Shown here: one piece after another, positions 11,101 to 26,100 of the stretch | How the letters are laid out: every line of letters starts with the position of its first letter | Numbering within the stretch: position 1 is the first letter of the stretch | Source: Camarhynchus parvulus | Lineage: Eukaryota > Chordata > Aves > Passeriformes > Thraupidae | Direction of reading: 5' to 3' | Assembly (NCBI RefSeq): GCF_901933205.1 | Contig: NC_044573.1 | Span: 34,754,993 to 34,818,992, forward strand | Length of the DNA stretch: 64,000 bases | Notes under the pieces: generated by a model | The model's database searches: none | Told to the model about the DNA's origin: nothing | The model's input: only the letters and a program-made list of their open reading frames with translations | Position numbers and translations under genes: made by a program

Positions 11101-14100
11101 GCTTAGAACATGGATACCTCTGAAGAAAAATAAAAATCATTGACACACACTCCCAATTTAAAAAAAAATTTAACATTAAATTTTTGCCTCTTTTGCAGTT
11201 CTGGACTGAAGAGAAAATGGATATATTGAATCTGCAAAAAATCACAAAGCCTTATTAAAGAAAGTTGTGCTTTTTCTCATGCTACTTGAAGAGTAGCATT
11301 TCCTCTCATTCCCTTGAAGAGGAATTCAGAGTGTGAGCTTGTTTCAATCTTATTTCAGAAGTATACACATTCTTCTGCTACTGCAATACCTGTGAGGTCT
11401 GTTGTAGTAGTAACAATTTACTGTTATATATCAGAACACAGCTTCTAACATTATCCATCTTATAATCTCTCATGACACGCCTAATTCTTTGGAAGCACTG
11501 AAAAGATTATCAACAGTATCCATCTTAAACAAGCAATTTTTTTTTTCCTTTAGTTGATTTGGGGTTTTTGATACATACTAGTATCCACATTGGACTCCAG
11601 GGTAAGAATTCGCTGCCGTGTCTCCATGTTAAAAATGCTAGTGTGTCCACTGTTAAATGATGCTACCATGAGGCTTGGGTCACTGCTCACAAGGTCTACT
11701 GATGAAGGGATTCCCATTTCTAGAAAACAATGTAGAGAAGATATAGTTGGTGTAAAGAAAACGAAAACAAAAATTAAACAAAAAAAATCCTTACAAAAAA
11801 AGTAAGCACTTCAACACCAAAAGGACCCCAATTATCAAAGGAAATGTTGCATTCTAAAATATAAATTATGCCAATCTAAATAGCTTTCCCTGTATAATAA
11901 CTATTTTAATACTATTTTTTTGGATACGTGTATTAACAACTTTCTTTAAAAAAATGCTGTATCTGGAACTGCAGCTATGCAGAAATCTACTTTAAAACTA
12001 AGAAAGCAAGAACTCCCTGTCCCCTTCTCCTTCCTTTAACTGTAACAGCAATTCTCAAAAAAACTCCACCAAACTCCATTGTTTTGAGTAAAAGGACATG
12101 AAATTGAAGAGTATAACAAGTGACATGACAGATAATTAATGTTGTTATAATTAACTTGGACAAAATCAGAGCTTAATAAAACAGCAAAGTTCTCCAGGTG
12201 CAGATTTTACACACTGGAACTGTCATCATGTACAGTTATATAAATACATTATAAACTTGTATTTCAAAGCTCCTGCCTTTTGTGGTATATATTTGATCTC
12301 CTTATACTGTAGCTATCTGCACACTACAGGACAGAAGGTCAAATCAGCAAAGCTTGGGCATAGGATATATTCCTTAGGATTTTTCTCTTCAAATGTCCTG
12401 TTCACCACCTGCTATGTGAAAGAACAACACCAGTTGCAACAGACGTTGGGAGGAGGAGGAAAAGATAGAGAGTGAGAAACTGAATTTTAAGCAACCTAAT
12501 GTTGGATCATAGATTCAGATAACACAGGAATACCATCACATCCCTGTAAACTCTATAGAGATTCATGGGAGAAATAGCTTTCTGAGACACAGGACCTCAG
12601 GAATGGCAGTAGTTACCTACAAGTACCCAAAAAAAAGCCAAAAAGGATTGGTGTGAGAAGAAAACACATTGATTCTCAAGTGACCTTTTCTATCACTGCC
12701 ATGCATGCTTCCTGGTAAGCAGGAATCTGCAGCTTCCTGGTAAGCCTACAATGGTTAATCTGAACTACTTGAATAATGAGTGACAGATATTTTAGGGGTT
12801 TGTTACAGGTTATCAATAAGCCATAGGAAAACTGAGCTTTCAGTCTTTGGATTTCACAACTGGGCTTCATTCCAGTTTAGAATACAAAAAAAAAAAAGCC
12901 CTAATGTTAGGGCTATTATATTGCCTCTGTGAGGGAAGACTACTCCTCCTTCTCCCTTAGTTTAATAATTAAAACCAAAACAACTCACAGTAACAAACTC
13001 CAAAACTCTACCAGGAAGTTTTCAAAGCAGGCAAATAGGCAAGCTGGCAATAAGAAGTCTGCATACCTTTAGAAACATAGTTTTGCTAAAACTAAAATAC
13101 ATGGAATGTTTCTATTTTGCTCAGTCTGTTTCAACTAACAAGCAATGGCATATCTGACCAGCTTTACACTATAATTTGATATGTCCATTCAGCTGTGTCA
13201 AAGTTTATTTTGCCTCAAAGTTTTTCTGAAGAGACATGGAACTGTCTCAGCTCATGGGCTGTCTTTAATGACTATCAGCTGTAAGAGAGTTTGGCCATGT
13301 CAATGGGCTTGTTCTGGAGCACTCTGGCTCAGACAGACAGCAACTTCCAGAAATTAGATTCTAACCAGTGGGATTTTCACTTGTGCATGACATTTCAGTA
13401 ACTAACTCTAAAGGAGCACTTTTTTTTCAACTAGTACTGTTTAGAATCACTAGGTTATTGTTATTTAGTTGAGCTGCAAACTCAGAAATTCAATTGGAAT
13501 CTCTGTGTTAGAGGCACAAGGAACGAATCTGGAAGGTACAATGACACTGGCCTGAGATGAAACACGGATTACTCCAAACCTCCACTGAGGAAGAAAGGGC
13601 TTTTCATTCTGGACAAACCAAAAGCAAGGGTCTAGTGGAAACTCAAGTTTGAATGGGAATTATGGAGTTAATACACTATCCTCAACAATGCTAGTAACAT
13701 CAGCAGAGCATCTGCAGCAGTTGGCTTTCAGATGTATCTAACTGTCCCCCTGAATGATGGTATATATTCAGGTAATGTCAGAGAAGGGTTGCAAAATTTA
13801 CTCTTCCTAAAAACATTCATAAAGATACAAAACTCAGAAAGAAGTACGGAGAATTTTTCTATTCAGTAGCCAAAATTATGTCAGTCTGAACAGTGATGCT
13901 CATGAACTTCAGGATAGGGTAATTTTCTGTACCTTGATTATCATTAAAGATATTGAGAGCTGGAGCAATTTCTGTAGCTTTCCACAAACGTATAGTGCCG
14001 TCTGCTGAACAGGACAGCAAACGCTGGTGAGCTCCACTGTAAACCAGACCCCACACTGCATCAGTATGGCCTACAAAAGCACCTCTTAGAACAGAAGGAT

Positions 14101-17100
14101 CTGTGAACCAAACACAACAAAACACATTTCAAAACAAAATCTGAATTAAGCCAATAGCTGTATCTTAGCCCATGTTTAGACACCAACCTCTAGAAGATAA
14201 TTGATAAAAAATCCCAAGATCAATCACATCATATCAATACAGACGTCTTAATTATTCTGGCATTAAGATGCTTGAATTTCAGCAGCATATGTGACATTCA
14301 ATTACCCAGTTTACAACTAAAGGAACAAAACAATGCTTCAGCAGAAGGGACACTGCTGACTTTGACAAAACACACTTCATTGTTAAAATTCACTTTCAAA
14401 CAGCTATTAATGCCACAGCAGTCCTTTTTATGCAGAAGCTAGCTTTGAGACCAACTGCATCTGAAGGTACCACAAGTGCAAAATAAATCATAAAACCCAG
14501 ACACAAGGCCGATATCCACTCAAATCTAGTAAATTTTACTGAACTGTGCCTTTTTAGCTGTTTGTACCAACATTAACAGCTTTGGTGTCAGACTATAAAA
14601 CCTTTTTATCTCAACTCCACAGAAATTTGTCAAAAAAATACACATTTCCTGTACTTTCCAAATAATCAGGTTTACTCCAGTACTTCCAAAACCTGTACTT
14701 TAGACTAGCTGTTTCTAAAAGCTGTGATGAGATCGAGGCCTTTTTTAAGAAAATGACATTTTATCTTGCCATCAAGCAGTAGTATCAGCATTAAAACAAA
14801 AGTTTACTTAAGTAATTGAAGATAACATTCAATTTGCTGTTTTAAACTCTCACAGAAGCATTATCTACAAGTTATACGATTTTAGTGACATAACATTACT
14901 GCCACTAAACTTATCATTTCACTGCTGTGTGCAACAGCAACGTACCATAAGAGTCATAGGGGTCAATGTTTGGGTTGGTTGTGTTCCAGCCATGGATGAG
15001 GCCATCTGTTCCCCCACTGTAGCACTGCTCACCATTACTGCTCATCACCACACAGAGCACTGGTCCACTGGAAGAAAGCCCCAAAGAAACACTGACTGTT
15101 AACGTTTTCATTACATGCAATACAGTGTCAATCTTAAGAATTTCCATGTTGGATACAATTCACTTGCTGCATGGATTGCAACAAAAATTCTGCGTAATGA
15201 AATCATGTGCTACAAGACTTCCCACAAAAATACCCGCCACAATATCTTGTAACACAGCTGATATCAGAACAATTAATCATTATGCACATGAAATGTGAAA
15301 AACATCACAATTTAAAATCTAGGATCTTATATTTCACTTAAACACATTTTTTCTCTTTTCTAAAGATTTAAGGCGCTTTCATGAAATCATCTCAGTAGAT
15401 TTAAATTCATGGCATTCATTCTTCTTCGGTTTCATTCCACATACGCAAGTATGTGTCAAAAAGGCAAAAGCTGCAATGATGAACAGAACACCTGAACAAA
15501 TTTGAATTGTATCATTTGTAGGTTTTTCATTTAAAAATTGTGGTATATCTGACTTCAGACATAAATAACTATGCAGAAGGAAGCAGAATATATGCAGATA
15601 TTCTAAACAACATAGGAACTAAAAGCATCACATGAAATCGGTAGCTGATAAGGTGGAAATTACTTCTTTAAAAAATTCTGTTTCTGTTTGAAAATCTTAG
15701 CTTTCTCAAAATATGACAGTATTTCTCAGGAAATACTTACTTATGTGCTCGGAAGGTATATATTGGCTCTACATCAAGAGAAGCACTCCTAAATGAAGTA
15801 TGAAAAAAATGTTAACATGTGTACCATCTTATACAATGCTTCACAAAAATCTGCCAGAATCACTAAATTCTTAAAATCCCTGCTACATCTTTTGCAGTGT
15901 TTCTCCCACAACTTCCTCTCCCAACATGATTTTTCACGGGTCTAGGAACTATTTGTAGTCTTTCAAAACATGACAGGACTGGTTGTTTGGATTTTTGTTT
16001 GAAGACCTTCAAGGTACTTCAGAGACCCATCAAACAAGCAGCTAGGTACACCAATGGAACAGGAGTGGAGAGACATTAGCATCACATGGAATGTATCATT
16101 AATCGTTCTTACTGGAGCAAAGGAGTTTTGGACTCAAAGTTTTTCTATCAACACTGAAGTGCTTCAAAATTTGCTGCTCTGGACTTTATCAATGCAAGGG
16201 AGGACTGTGTTATGCCCAGTTCTCCTCAAAGGGGTCATGTACTCCCTTAACCACATCAGCCCCACTACGAATTTCCTCTGATTTCTGGAAATTCCCAGCG
16301 ATTTGCAAGAGACAGTTAACAAAGGAACCTGGCAACATCTTAGTGTTTCAAGCTGTCCCATGTATATGCATGTATGTGTATACATACATATGCATATATA
16401 TATAAATGCATCCTATACATTTATATACACATGCAAGCACACTAACAGGCCGCATCCAAATATCTTCACTAGTAAATTAATTTGTCATGTTATCTACAAG
16501 GAAAATATAAAAACATGAATGGTTTTCATCTTCACAAACAAAACACATTCACAAACACACATGGATTTTTTCTGGCATTCTTTAGGCATCTCCACCCTTC
16601 TCTGAGAGCTTGTTTTCCTAGTCTTAAATTCAGGGAACACTTTCCATTAACTGTAAGAGCCATTCAGTGAAACAGTATCTAGGTTTTGGTTTTCCTTCAT
16701 AAATTAAAATTGGTTTTGAAGAAAATAAAGAAAAATTCTTACTTTTTTGCTGGGGCTGTTTTTTGTAAATTCCACATTTTTAATGTATGGTCCTCTGAAG
16801 CTGTTATTAAGACTGGTTCAACTGGATGAAAAGCGAGACCTCTTATTCCATCAAAGTGACTTCTTAACGTAAACTTGGGGTTCCAAGTCTTTCTCAATGC
16901 ATCCTTATTGTTGGCTATCTAATAAAAAAAAATGCCAAACTTGTAATTAAGCTGGAAGGCACAACAAAATGAAGAAATCAAAAATTTAGTTTGGCATTTT
17001 CAGAAGATGTCAAATTACCTCACCCACTTTTCACAATAACCTGCTCTCAAACAACAGTCCACTTAACACTAACCAGACACTTCAAAATGAGAACCAAGGT

Positions 17101-20100
17101 AGGCATATTCCATACGAGCAATGTCATGTCCACAGTGATAAATTCTATGCAAATCTGAAATAATCTCATGTCTGTCAAATTACACACTTCAAAAGCACTG
17201 ATACTTCAATTAATACAGTTAAGTGTTTAAAATTTGATCTATGGCTCATTCACTTACAAAGTTCGGCTTGACTCACCAAGGTGCAGTCCCTGAATATCCA
17301 AAGTACTACTGACATAACACCTCTAAAGAAAAGATCTGAGAGAAACAGAGAAGTCTCTAGAAGTACAGAAAGGAACACAACCTAACTTACCCAGCTAAGG
17401 CAACACAAGCTCTGTAATAATGCATGACAAGTAAAGTTTGCCAGAATAGGAAAAAAAAAAAGCAAAAGGGACTTGGCTACACACTAAGAATCTAACTGGC
17501 AGGCAATAAGGTATCATGTATACAGACACAATTATTTGGCAATAAATGCATTGTAGATGATCCAAAATAATGCCTTTTAATAAAATAAGTTACTTCAATA
17601 TTGCTCCTCTGAACAAATATTGACACAAAATGCTGAACAGACTTTTTCACTGTCAGTCAACAATGTCATGAGTTAAATTTACTTTTCTGTAACCACTGCT
17701 GATGATGGTTATGAAAAACCAAGAAAACAAACAGTTGTACTGATGTTTATCATGTCAAAATCTAAAGATAATTCCAAATAATTTGTATCTTTAACTGCAA
17801 AGATGAGAGAACTATTTTGAGCCACTTCAAGAAACATTTCATCCTGGGGAGTGGGTGCGAAAGAGGAGGTTTAAGAACAGAAGTGCTTTTTCTTAAGCTT
17901 CGTTACATCTGGATTTAACAATAAAAATATAAATAAATTAAAAGGTTCTATAGATTTTAAACAAGGAGAAACGAGCCACAAGAAACAGCAGGTTTAGTCT
18001 CATCATATTTCTTAGTAATGACATATAGCCTTGCTCAGGGAGACAAGTCAGTTTCTTTGCCAGTTTACTGAGCCAAGTTGGCTCAGTGAGGGAACAGACA
18101 AATGCTTGAGCTGGTACAAGGATGGGGCAGGACTGCACAGTTAGCAGCTCTGGCAGGTTTTCTGAGGACTGGCCAAGAAAGTCTCAGCAAAAAGGGTACA
18201 AGATGTACAGATATCTGGAGAGGAATTTGGTCGCCTCAACATAGGCACCTAATGCCAATCAGGTGCTGGAGGGAACCTGCCTCCCCTCCAGGTGCCATAC
18301 CAGCAGAACAGGTTCTGTGTCACATCTGCAAAAGCCACAAAGATACCTCAGATGGTCTAACAGTGAATTCCAGTCCTGGCATGATAAAATTCTCCATTTG
18401 CTGGACATTCATTCAAAAATGTCCTTCCAAACGGACTCCAAGATGGGCACTTTCACTTCATAAACTGGAAAGTAGATGGAAGGCAGTCCCAGCTAACAGA
18501 CCAGCAGCAGAGCTGGAAACAGATTCTAGCCCTGGCACATCACCCACCTGGCTGCACCACATCACTCTACCCACCAGTCTCACAAGCTCTGAGGCTGGTT
18601 ACTCACACAGCACACAACCTCCTTCTGTCTCTCCCCACCAAAGCACAACTGTGAGGTAATCCAAGGCCTGAAAAGCACTTTGGGGGGATGCCAACTCCAA
18701 AATTAGCACCTGATCTGGATTTGCCACTTATAATAATACTCATGTCTATACAAAATTGAAAACTAATTTAAAACAAATTGAAAACTAAAGACAGCAATGA
18801 CAGGTACTTCTCTTGTTCAAAGTTGTAAGAAATCAAACAAGGGCCTACTGCAAAGTCCAAAACCTCCAAATCAGTACTCAACATTAAATGCAATGATTTC
18901 ATAGTTCAGTCACTCTTATCTAAAATCTATTACAATTTTATGAAGATGATTAATCTATCCATAAGACTAGGGGAAAAAACCAGAGCCAACCAAAGTGAAC
19001 ATTTGTCAAGAATGTATAAAGGAAGGAAAAAGAAAAGGCAAACTTAAGTGTATTGGCTAGAAATCTGGAAAATTTAGTTTTGTTTAATTTGTAATTTTAG
19101 ATACTCTAAAAACCAATATACAAAAGAAAAAAATTGTCTTTTAAGTAATAAATTAATAACCTTCATTGCCAAGTGAAAACCATTCTTCAATTTACAGTCA
19201 AAGCACTATATAAAAAACTGAAACCATGAAATGAGGTAGGCTAATGTTGCCATTTTTTTGAGGAAAATAATCTAGCAAAAATGTCAGAGAGATGAAAGGA
19301 ACCAAAAATGGGAAAAGTGTCTGCCACTCTTGAAAGCAAATATATTTAAAGACTGATTCACGTGATCTTTCAACTTAATTCTCCATATGATTCAAAACTG
19401 ACACTTAAAAATAAATACTAAGCTTTCACTAATCATACCTGATTCACATTTGGCAGCCAGATGTATGAAATAGTCCAAAATAAAAACATTATCCGTAAGC
19501 TAAACTTACAATAAAACTTGAAATAGGAACACCAGCCTGTCATTTTGCTTCAATAAAGTGCACAGTAACCAGAGCAAATAGTTTTGTAAATGTTTTTTTT
19601 TAAATGTCAGCACTAGAAAAAGGTAAGAGTTGAGGTAACCATGACTATGAATTCCTGATCACAGGACTTCATACAGGCATTGGACAAATGAACAAATAGA
19701 AGTTAATATTCTCTACCATGCAGGAAAGGACTGGAGTGGATAAAGAAGTGCTACTCCATAAATGAAAGCTGTTAGTTCAGGATACTGAGACATGAACAAA
19801 CAGAACATTTATATGGACACTTGCACAATGAAGTCAAGCAGTGAAAGCATCTTGTACAGATGGGTTAGCTTTGCCATGTTCTCTGAATTTAAAATCCAGC
19901 CTTGGATTTTTAGGAGTACCTGTAACAGCAATTTATTTGTACATTACCATACCCCTTTCTGAAGACATAGTTAGGGAAAATTAGTTCTTAAAAACATTAG
20001 GAACTGTCACCCTTACAAGCACCCTTCTAATACCTGCAGGATGCTATTCAAGCACTCCTCAGCCTCCTAACAGCTAAGCAAGACCACCTCCCTTAACATC

Positions 20101-23100
20101 TACTCATCATTCAGAAGCTACTGGATACTCTTCAATTTCTCTACAATCCTTTTGAAGTGGAGTGGCCCAAAACTGCATACAGCCCATGTAAAAGGGACAT
20201 AAATGTCTCTTAATCTGCTGGCCATGATACTCCTAATTTTGCTCAGTCACTGGGGTTGCATGTGCCCAGATGTACCACTATCACTAATTTACTTTCAACT
20301 ACTTGCATAACATGGCAGGCAAATGAGAGGAGAGGGGCTTGCAGAGAGCTTGAATGCTGCTGTGTACGGGAAAGACTCCTTTGCCAAATAAAACTTTGTG
20401 ACATCCTCTGGCAGCATAATGTTAACTGGTGAATGTTTTCTGCTGAGTCTACACACAAGTAACTTGCATCTGCCTTCAACAAGACAGAAGAATGTTGAGT
20501 TACCATTAATAACCACTTACATCATAAGTCAGTGAATCTGCCTCATTTGCTACTGTAAGGCCTGCCAGTTCTCCAAGACCCAGTTCATTTTCAAGGGCTT
20601 CATCTGTTCCCATAATGAAAGATTTCCCTGAGGATGGAGGGAATGTTAAAGCTTCCACTGCAAGAAAACAAAACAAACAGAATCCTGAAACATAGATTTA
20701 TACTACAGTGTACAATAAAAGCACATTTTCCACTTTTAGAACGCTACATATCTGTCAAGTAGCCGAGGGCAAAAAGATCCACAGAGATGCATAGAAAAAC
20801 AGCTATTCCAAAGATAATCACTGTACTTACCAATAAGCAGCACCCTCTGAACACACCTACACTTGAGGTGTGTGCAACTCCAGACAGTAAACAGAGCCAG
20901 CCACGGGCAGGAAGGGTGTGCTACCATTAATCCATATATAATGCACAAGTAACACAGAAAACACCTTCCCCAACTCAACTACAAAATACAGCAAATAGAT
21001 ATTGAAGAAGGAACAGAAATGTAGATAAAAACAGCTGGTGGGAGCAGCCTAAATCAAAGCCCTTCAAGCACGGCTCTTTGAATAGGTCTCTTAGTTATTA
21101 CCTTTTCATCACAAACATCTTTCACCTCCTCCACCCCAAAGCCTACACTACAGTTCTCTTTTCCTGTCTTTTGAGCTCACAATGCAGTATTTCACTCAAC
21201 ACACAATACATACAGGACACCAAATCTGAAAACTTCCTAGAATAAAAAAATGTGTGCACAAAATATGGAGTGTCAGGTTTATAAAGAAATACACAGCTAA
21301 AATTAATACCGAACTCAGACTGGTAACAATCAGCTGTCCTTTTTTTGTGAGAATCCATGTGAGTCTCTGAATTAAAAAACACATTACTGAGAGGACATGA
21401 AAATAGAGCTCTGCTAATACAGCTCTCAGTACATGTGAGAAAAGTTGGAAAGGGAACATTCAACAAAAAATTCTTCCACTTCACAAAGCGTTGCTAAGTT
21501 ACCCCCTTCTTTCATGAAGAAAATCACTGAGCATGAAGGAAGCAGAACTACTGAGATCTTTGGTAGCCATTCCACACACAAGAGCTTTTTATGCATCTTA
21601 ATTATAACTTGGCCAACCTACTTTTTCACTCTCACTGAAAGACTGCTAAGTGGAACTCATGTTTTGCACTTTTTTCAAAACACATATTTACCATTTTAAT
21701 AGAGCACATGATATCACAGAATCATAGAATGGTTTGGGTTGGAAAGGACCTTACAGATCACCATGTTCCAGCCCCCTGCCATGGGCAGAGACACCTTCCA
21801 CTTGATGGGGTTGTTCAAAGCACCATCCAGCTTGGCATGGAACACTTCCAGGGACAGGGCATCCACAGCTTCTCTGGACAACCTGTTCGGTGTCTCACTA
21901 CCCTCACAGTAAAGAATTTCTTCCTAATACCCAATCTACACTTGCCCTCTTTTGAGTCTGAAACCATTCTCCCTTGTGCTGTCACTACATGCCCACATAA
22001 GATGTCCCCCTCCAGCTCTCTTGCAGGCCCCCTTCAGCTACTGGAAGGCTGCCATATTTAACAAATTAATATAGTTTCATATCCTATATGTTATTATGAT
22101 CGATATTATAGCAATTCAAATATTAAATCAAATGAATGACTCAGCATTTTTCAGACTTAATAGTAGTGCTTCATTACAAAGATGCATGTGTGGCTCTCCA
22201 TACTCGGACTAGCCCCTGTGAGAATTTCTCCTAATTTTTGGAACACATTATGGAAATTAATACACTGGCAAGCTGCAAGTTGTTCTGTATGATTCACAAC
22301 ACAATCATGCTTCACCACACATGCTTTTGAAAGCTATAGTAAGGCATTTGTGTTTACCTGCACATCCTCTATATTTGTACTTTGGAAAAAAGGGCATGCT
22401 TGTGTGTGTGTGTGTGTATGTATACATACATACATTTAAAATTATGTCAATGGGGAAAAAAATGATGCTCTTATGTCCTCAGACTTTCCGGCCCACACTT
22501 GTCTGCCAGGCCTGAGCACAAACAAAAGCAAGTGATTAAGGATGGTCATATTACAAAGCCACTAAGTGCCAAATTATTTTTTCCATTGTGCTCAAAGATA
22601 TTCAGCCAAGACTCGAACTTAGGTAGGTGTCTTGACCTTACTAATAGTGACCATAATGGAGGAATAGGAATGTCATTTATTACACCTAAAACTTAGGTGC
22701 AATACCAAATCAGAATTTGTAAAGTGCTTGGAAAGTCAGAGAGAATAATTCTTAAGTAACTATAAACATCCACCCTCTACAAAGGGGAATGCACTTTTTT
22801 AATATTTACCTTCATCCGTCCTGTTTATCTCATGTTCAATGAGCCTTGAACTACTGGGCCTAGAAGAAGGTGCAACAGATGGCTGTAATGAAGGGAGATC
22901 ATCAACATCTCTCAAGTTTGCAAGCATATCTTGCAGCTTGGACCTGTTGGGCCCTAACCAGAAAAAAACAAAAAAATTAAAGGGTTTAGGCATAGTTCAC
23001 GATGACACTCCTTATATCAGATATGCTACAGCAGCACATGCAATAATGGATCCTACCTTGCATTATGACATTACCACAGAAAAACTAATGAGCACTTATT

Positions 23101-26100
23101 TCAGCAGTAACTAATCATCCAGCATGAAATGAATTTCAAGAAGAAAGTGATAGAAGCAGCTGAGAATTGTGAACGCACAATTTTCCCCATATGAATGGAC
23201 TCATAGTGCTACTTGTACGGGATGTTGAGGAATGCCGCCAACTGAGTCACACTTTAGATAATTAGAATATTTACTTTGCTAAAACAATAGCTGACATCCA
23301 TGAATATTTTAGAATTTGTGCATCAGGTACTTTGTGCAGCATATTCTTATGACAACATTATAATTTAAATTTATTTGTGCAGTAGTGTAGTATCATGAAC
23401 TATATAATCCAAGAAGTTATACTTATATTAAAATAAAAATGCAACTGGATTCACTGGCCTAGTTCCTGAAGCTACATATGGTGAAGACCCATGCCCTTCT
23501 TGACACTTACCTGTGCTTTGCTCCATCATTTTCCCACATCCCTGTTTTGACTGTTTTATATAGGATTGAGGCTGAAACATATCTTCGGTAGTTTTTCCTG
23601 TTGTAAGTTTAATTAAGAATGGGAAAATGTCTTACCCATAGTCCATTATGTTTTTTCCTAGACCAGTAAATAATACAGCTATTTTCAAGCAGCTTTAACA
23701 CAGTAGTGTACTCTAATATATGTATTCTCTCATAAAACCATTCTATGATTCTATCCTCTTATTACTTCACAGGAATGTTTACTACAGCCTTGCAAAATCA
23801 TGAGTTTACTAATGCAGTTGCAAACACTACTTTGTCCACCCTAATCATAATGACTGATAATACACTAAATTGTATTTAACTTGTCTGTCACCAAAATATT
23901 ACTCAATCCAGAAAAACACTAACAAGGATTTTGCAAGATTGTTTTACTGTAATATGTGCTTCATAAAACCAGTATTTTACTTAGTAGCAGTTCAGAGGCT
24001 AAGCACCATATATGATTAAATTAAAGTCATAGAAACAAACTTTGTAAAATTTAATGTTATTTAGTTCCTTCTTCTTTCTCCAGACAGCCTCCCTCACATT
24101 CTTCTTCACTATGTGCAATATTATGAATAACTGAAAACAGGCTCTGATTCTTCCTGATTTTTCTGCATTGATGGCCCTCCAATGATGGTTTGTCCATGGA
24201 AAGATGCTTAATTTCACTGCTACAGTAAACCACTTTGTCTCCCAAGATCAAACCAATCAAATCAATCCAAAAGGCACTGAGCAGCAATTATCTTCATGAA
24301 GGAGCACTGGATGTCCAAGTGCTGCCTTTCCATTGTGATTTTTTATCATAATGATATAAAACATATTCCAATAATGTCTGCATCTATATTAAGTTTTATC
24401 ATCAAAAATAAAAAGACAACAGATGTTCAAGAACAGAATTTCAAAACTTGGATTAAATAATTTCTGCTAGACTAATCCCACAGCTATTTACTCTGAACTA
24501 TATAACATGTCTGTGTATTTTAAAAATAACAGACAAGTTACAAAAATCACTTTCATTGTAATCATACATTGGCATGCCCTATCTTTAACCATAAAGAAAT
24601 TTAGAATCAATTTTGTTAAACATGAACACTTTAGTTAGCTCAGATTCTTGTCAGATTTGCAATGAACTTCCAGTAAATTAAATTATTCCAAAGATGACAA
24701 AAATATCACTTGAGAAATTTAAAGCAAGGTAATTTGCCTTTTTTTTGTTTTTAATTTGGAAAAAAAGGAGATGTTTAGTTTTTGTTATTTCATAACATAA
24801 TTTCAGCCAAATAACCAACTGCTGAGCAGCAGCTAATGAGAATATCAATACAAAAAGTAATAAAACAAGTCGGCCTCATGCGAGGCTCTGACATATTTAC
24901 ATCATTGTGCATATCTCTTTGGAAGTGAGAATTTCCTTGGTATTCATAAGCATCTTGCCACAAAGGGAGAAATATCCCTGAAATTTCTTACCAGGCTACA
25001 TGCAATATTATTAATATACATCTTTCACACATGAATTCTCAATATGGCTAGGTCTTTGAAACACAGCCATGAATAAAGTGTTTCATTTTAAACACTCCAT
25101 CTCCATCTAAGTTCAAAAAATTTAATGGCTTACCTATCAAAACCAATTGATTTTACAAAACATATCTGTATTTCAAGAAATGTAACAAAAAATACAGGGC
25201 TAGAAACTGTATTTCAGATACTGTTCACAGGTGGTTTTTTTTTAAATAAAAATACCCAACTTTTTTGAAGTCTAGTCCCAGAGGTACGAAAATTAATAAA
25301 TAAATCCTGTGATTTACAAATAAACTGATGGTCATAGTTGTTTCCTATTTCGAGCCCTGCATAACAAATTATGATGACAGCATGACTTTCATGTTGTGAA
25401 TGTCAAGTATAAACAGGGGTAGAAATTAACCTGTTTTCTCCCACTGTCATCTAATAGGATACTCAAGAGAGTTTCCAGTTTGGTCTCTTTGTTTGTTTAT
25501 TTATATACCAGACTTTAACTCATCCTGTGAAACTGGCATGTTTCCAGCTAAGAAAGGATTCTGAAGTCTTCTGTATTAAAGTGTGAAGTATTAAAACAAT
25601 GCCTTTTACAATTTAAATATCTGAGTAACAAAAGTACAAAACATGCTCAAAGCAAGAATTTTTAACTAATCCAACACTTGGTTGGAAGAAGTTATATCTA
25701 ATCCAACTATTTATCAGGTAACTTGATTATCTGTCATTAATTTCAACCCCTGAGAACTGGTGAACAGGAAAGCAGTCAGGAGCAGCAAAGTAAAAGAGTA
25801 AGTAATTTTAGGAAAACATTGAAAGAGAGATAGAATTAAGGGTGTGAAAGATGTGAGATTTATGATTTTAAGGTGCAATGTTTTCCACTTACTCTTCACC
25901 CCCTTTTTCCCCTTGCGCTCCTTTTTGTATTGTTCCTTGAGTTTGGTTATAACTCCCTGGTCGACATTCCAGGCTTCAGGCATGAGACACTGGTCTTCCT
26001 TTTCTAAACAAAGTGAAACAAATGAAACATCCTTTTTCAATAATGTCACCAAGTGATCTCCACTGAAGGAGGCAACAGTTGCTGTCAACGTTTGTCTTTT

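Larger units (their letters stand above)
16919..20520 (-). other. STRN: STRN intron 10 (3602 nt)
   Basis: GTAAGT...ATTAG. It holds a CR1 fragment (20020-20290), a 21-nt hairpin (18067-18087) and a GC-richer stretch at about 18050-18670 with a chance-looking open frame of 185 codons. No host gene was recognised. Confidence 0.92.
20658..22809 (-). other. STRN: STRN intron 9 (2152 nt)
   Basis: GTAAAT...TTGCAG. It holds the best-preserved CR1 copy of the window (21711-22053) and a (TG)n microsatellite (22401-22435). No host gene was recognised. Confidence 0.92.

Noticed and set aside
13859..13932. Reading frame continuing beyond exon 14 on the minus strand
   Set aside because: The striatin alignment stops at FNDNQ where a GT donor occurs, and the next striatin residues are found in exon 15. 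The extension is intron read-through.
18102..18659. Plus-strand open frame of 185 codons in intron 10
   Set aside because: No recognisable domain, antisense to STRN, no splice or initiation support, and the composition suggests repeat-derived DNA. Not called as a gene.
21708..22061. 117-codon plus-strand open frame
   Set aside because: It is entirely the antisense of the CR1 3' end at 21711-22053.
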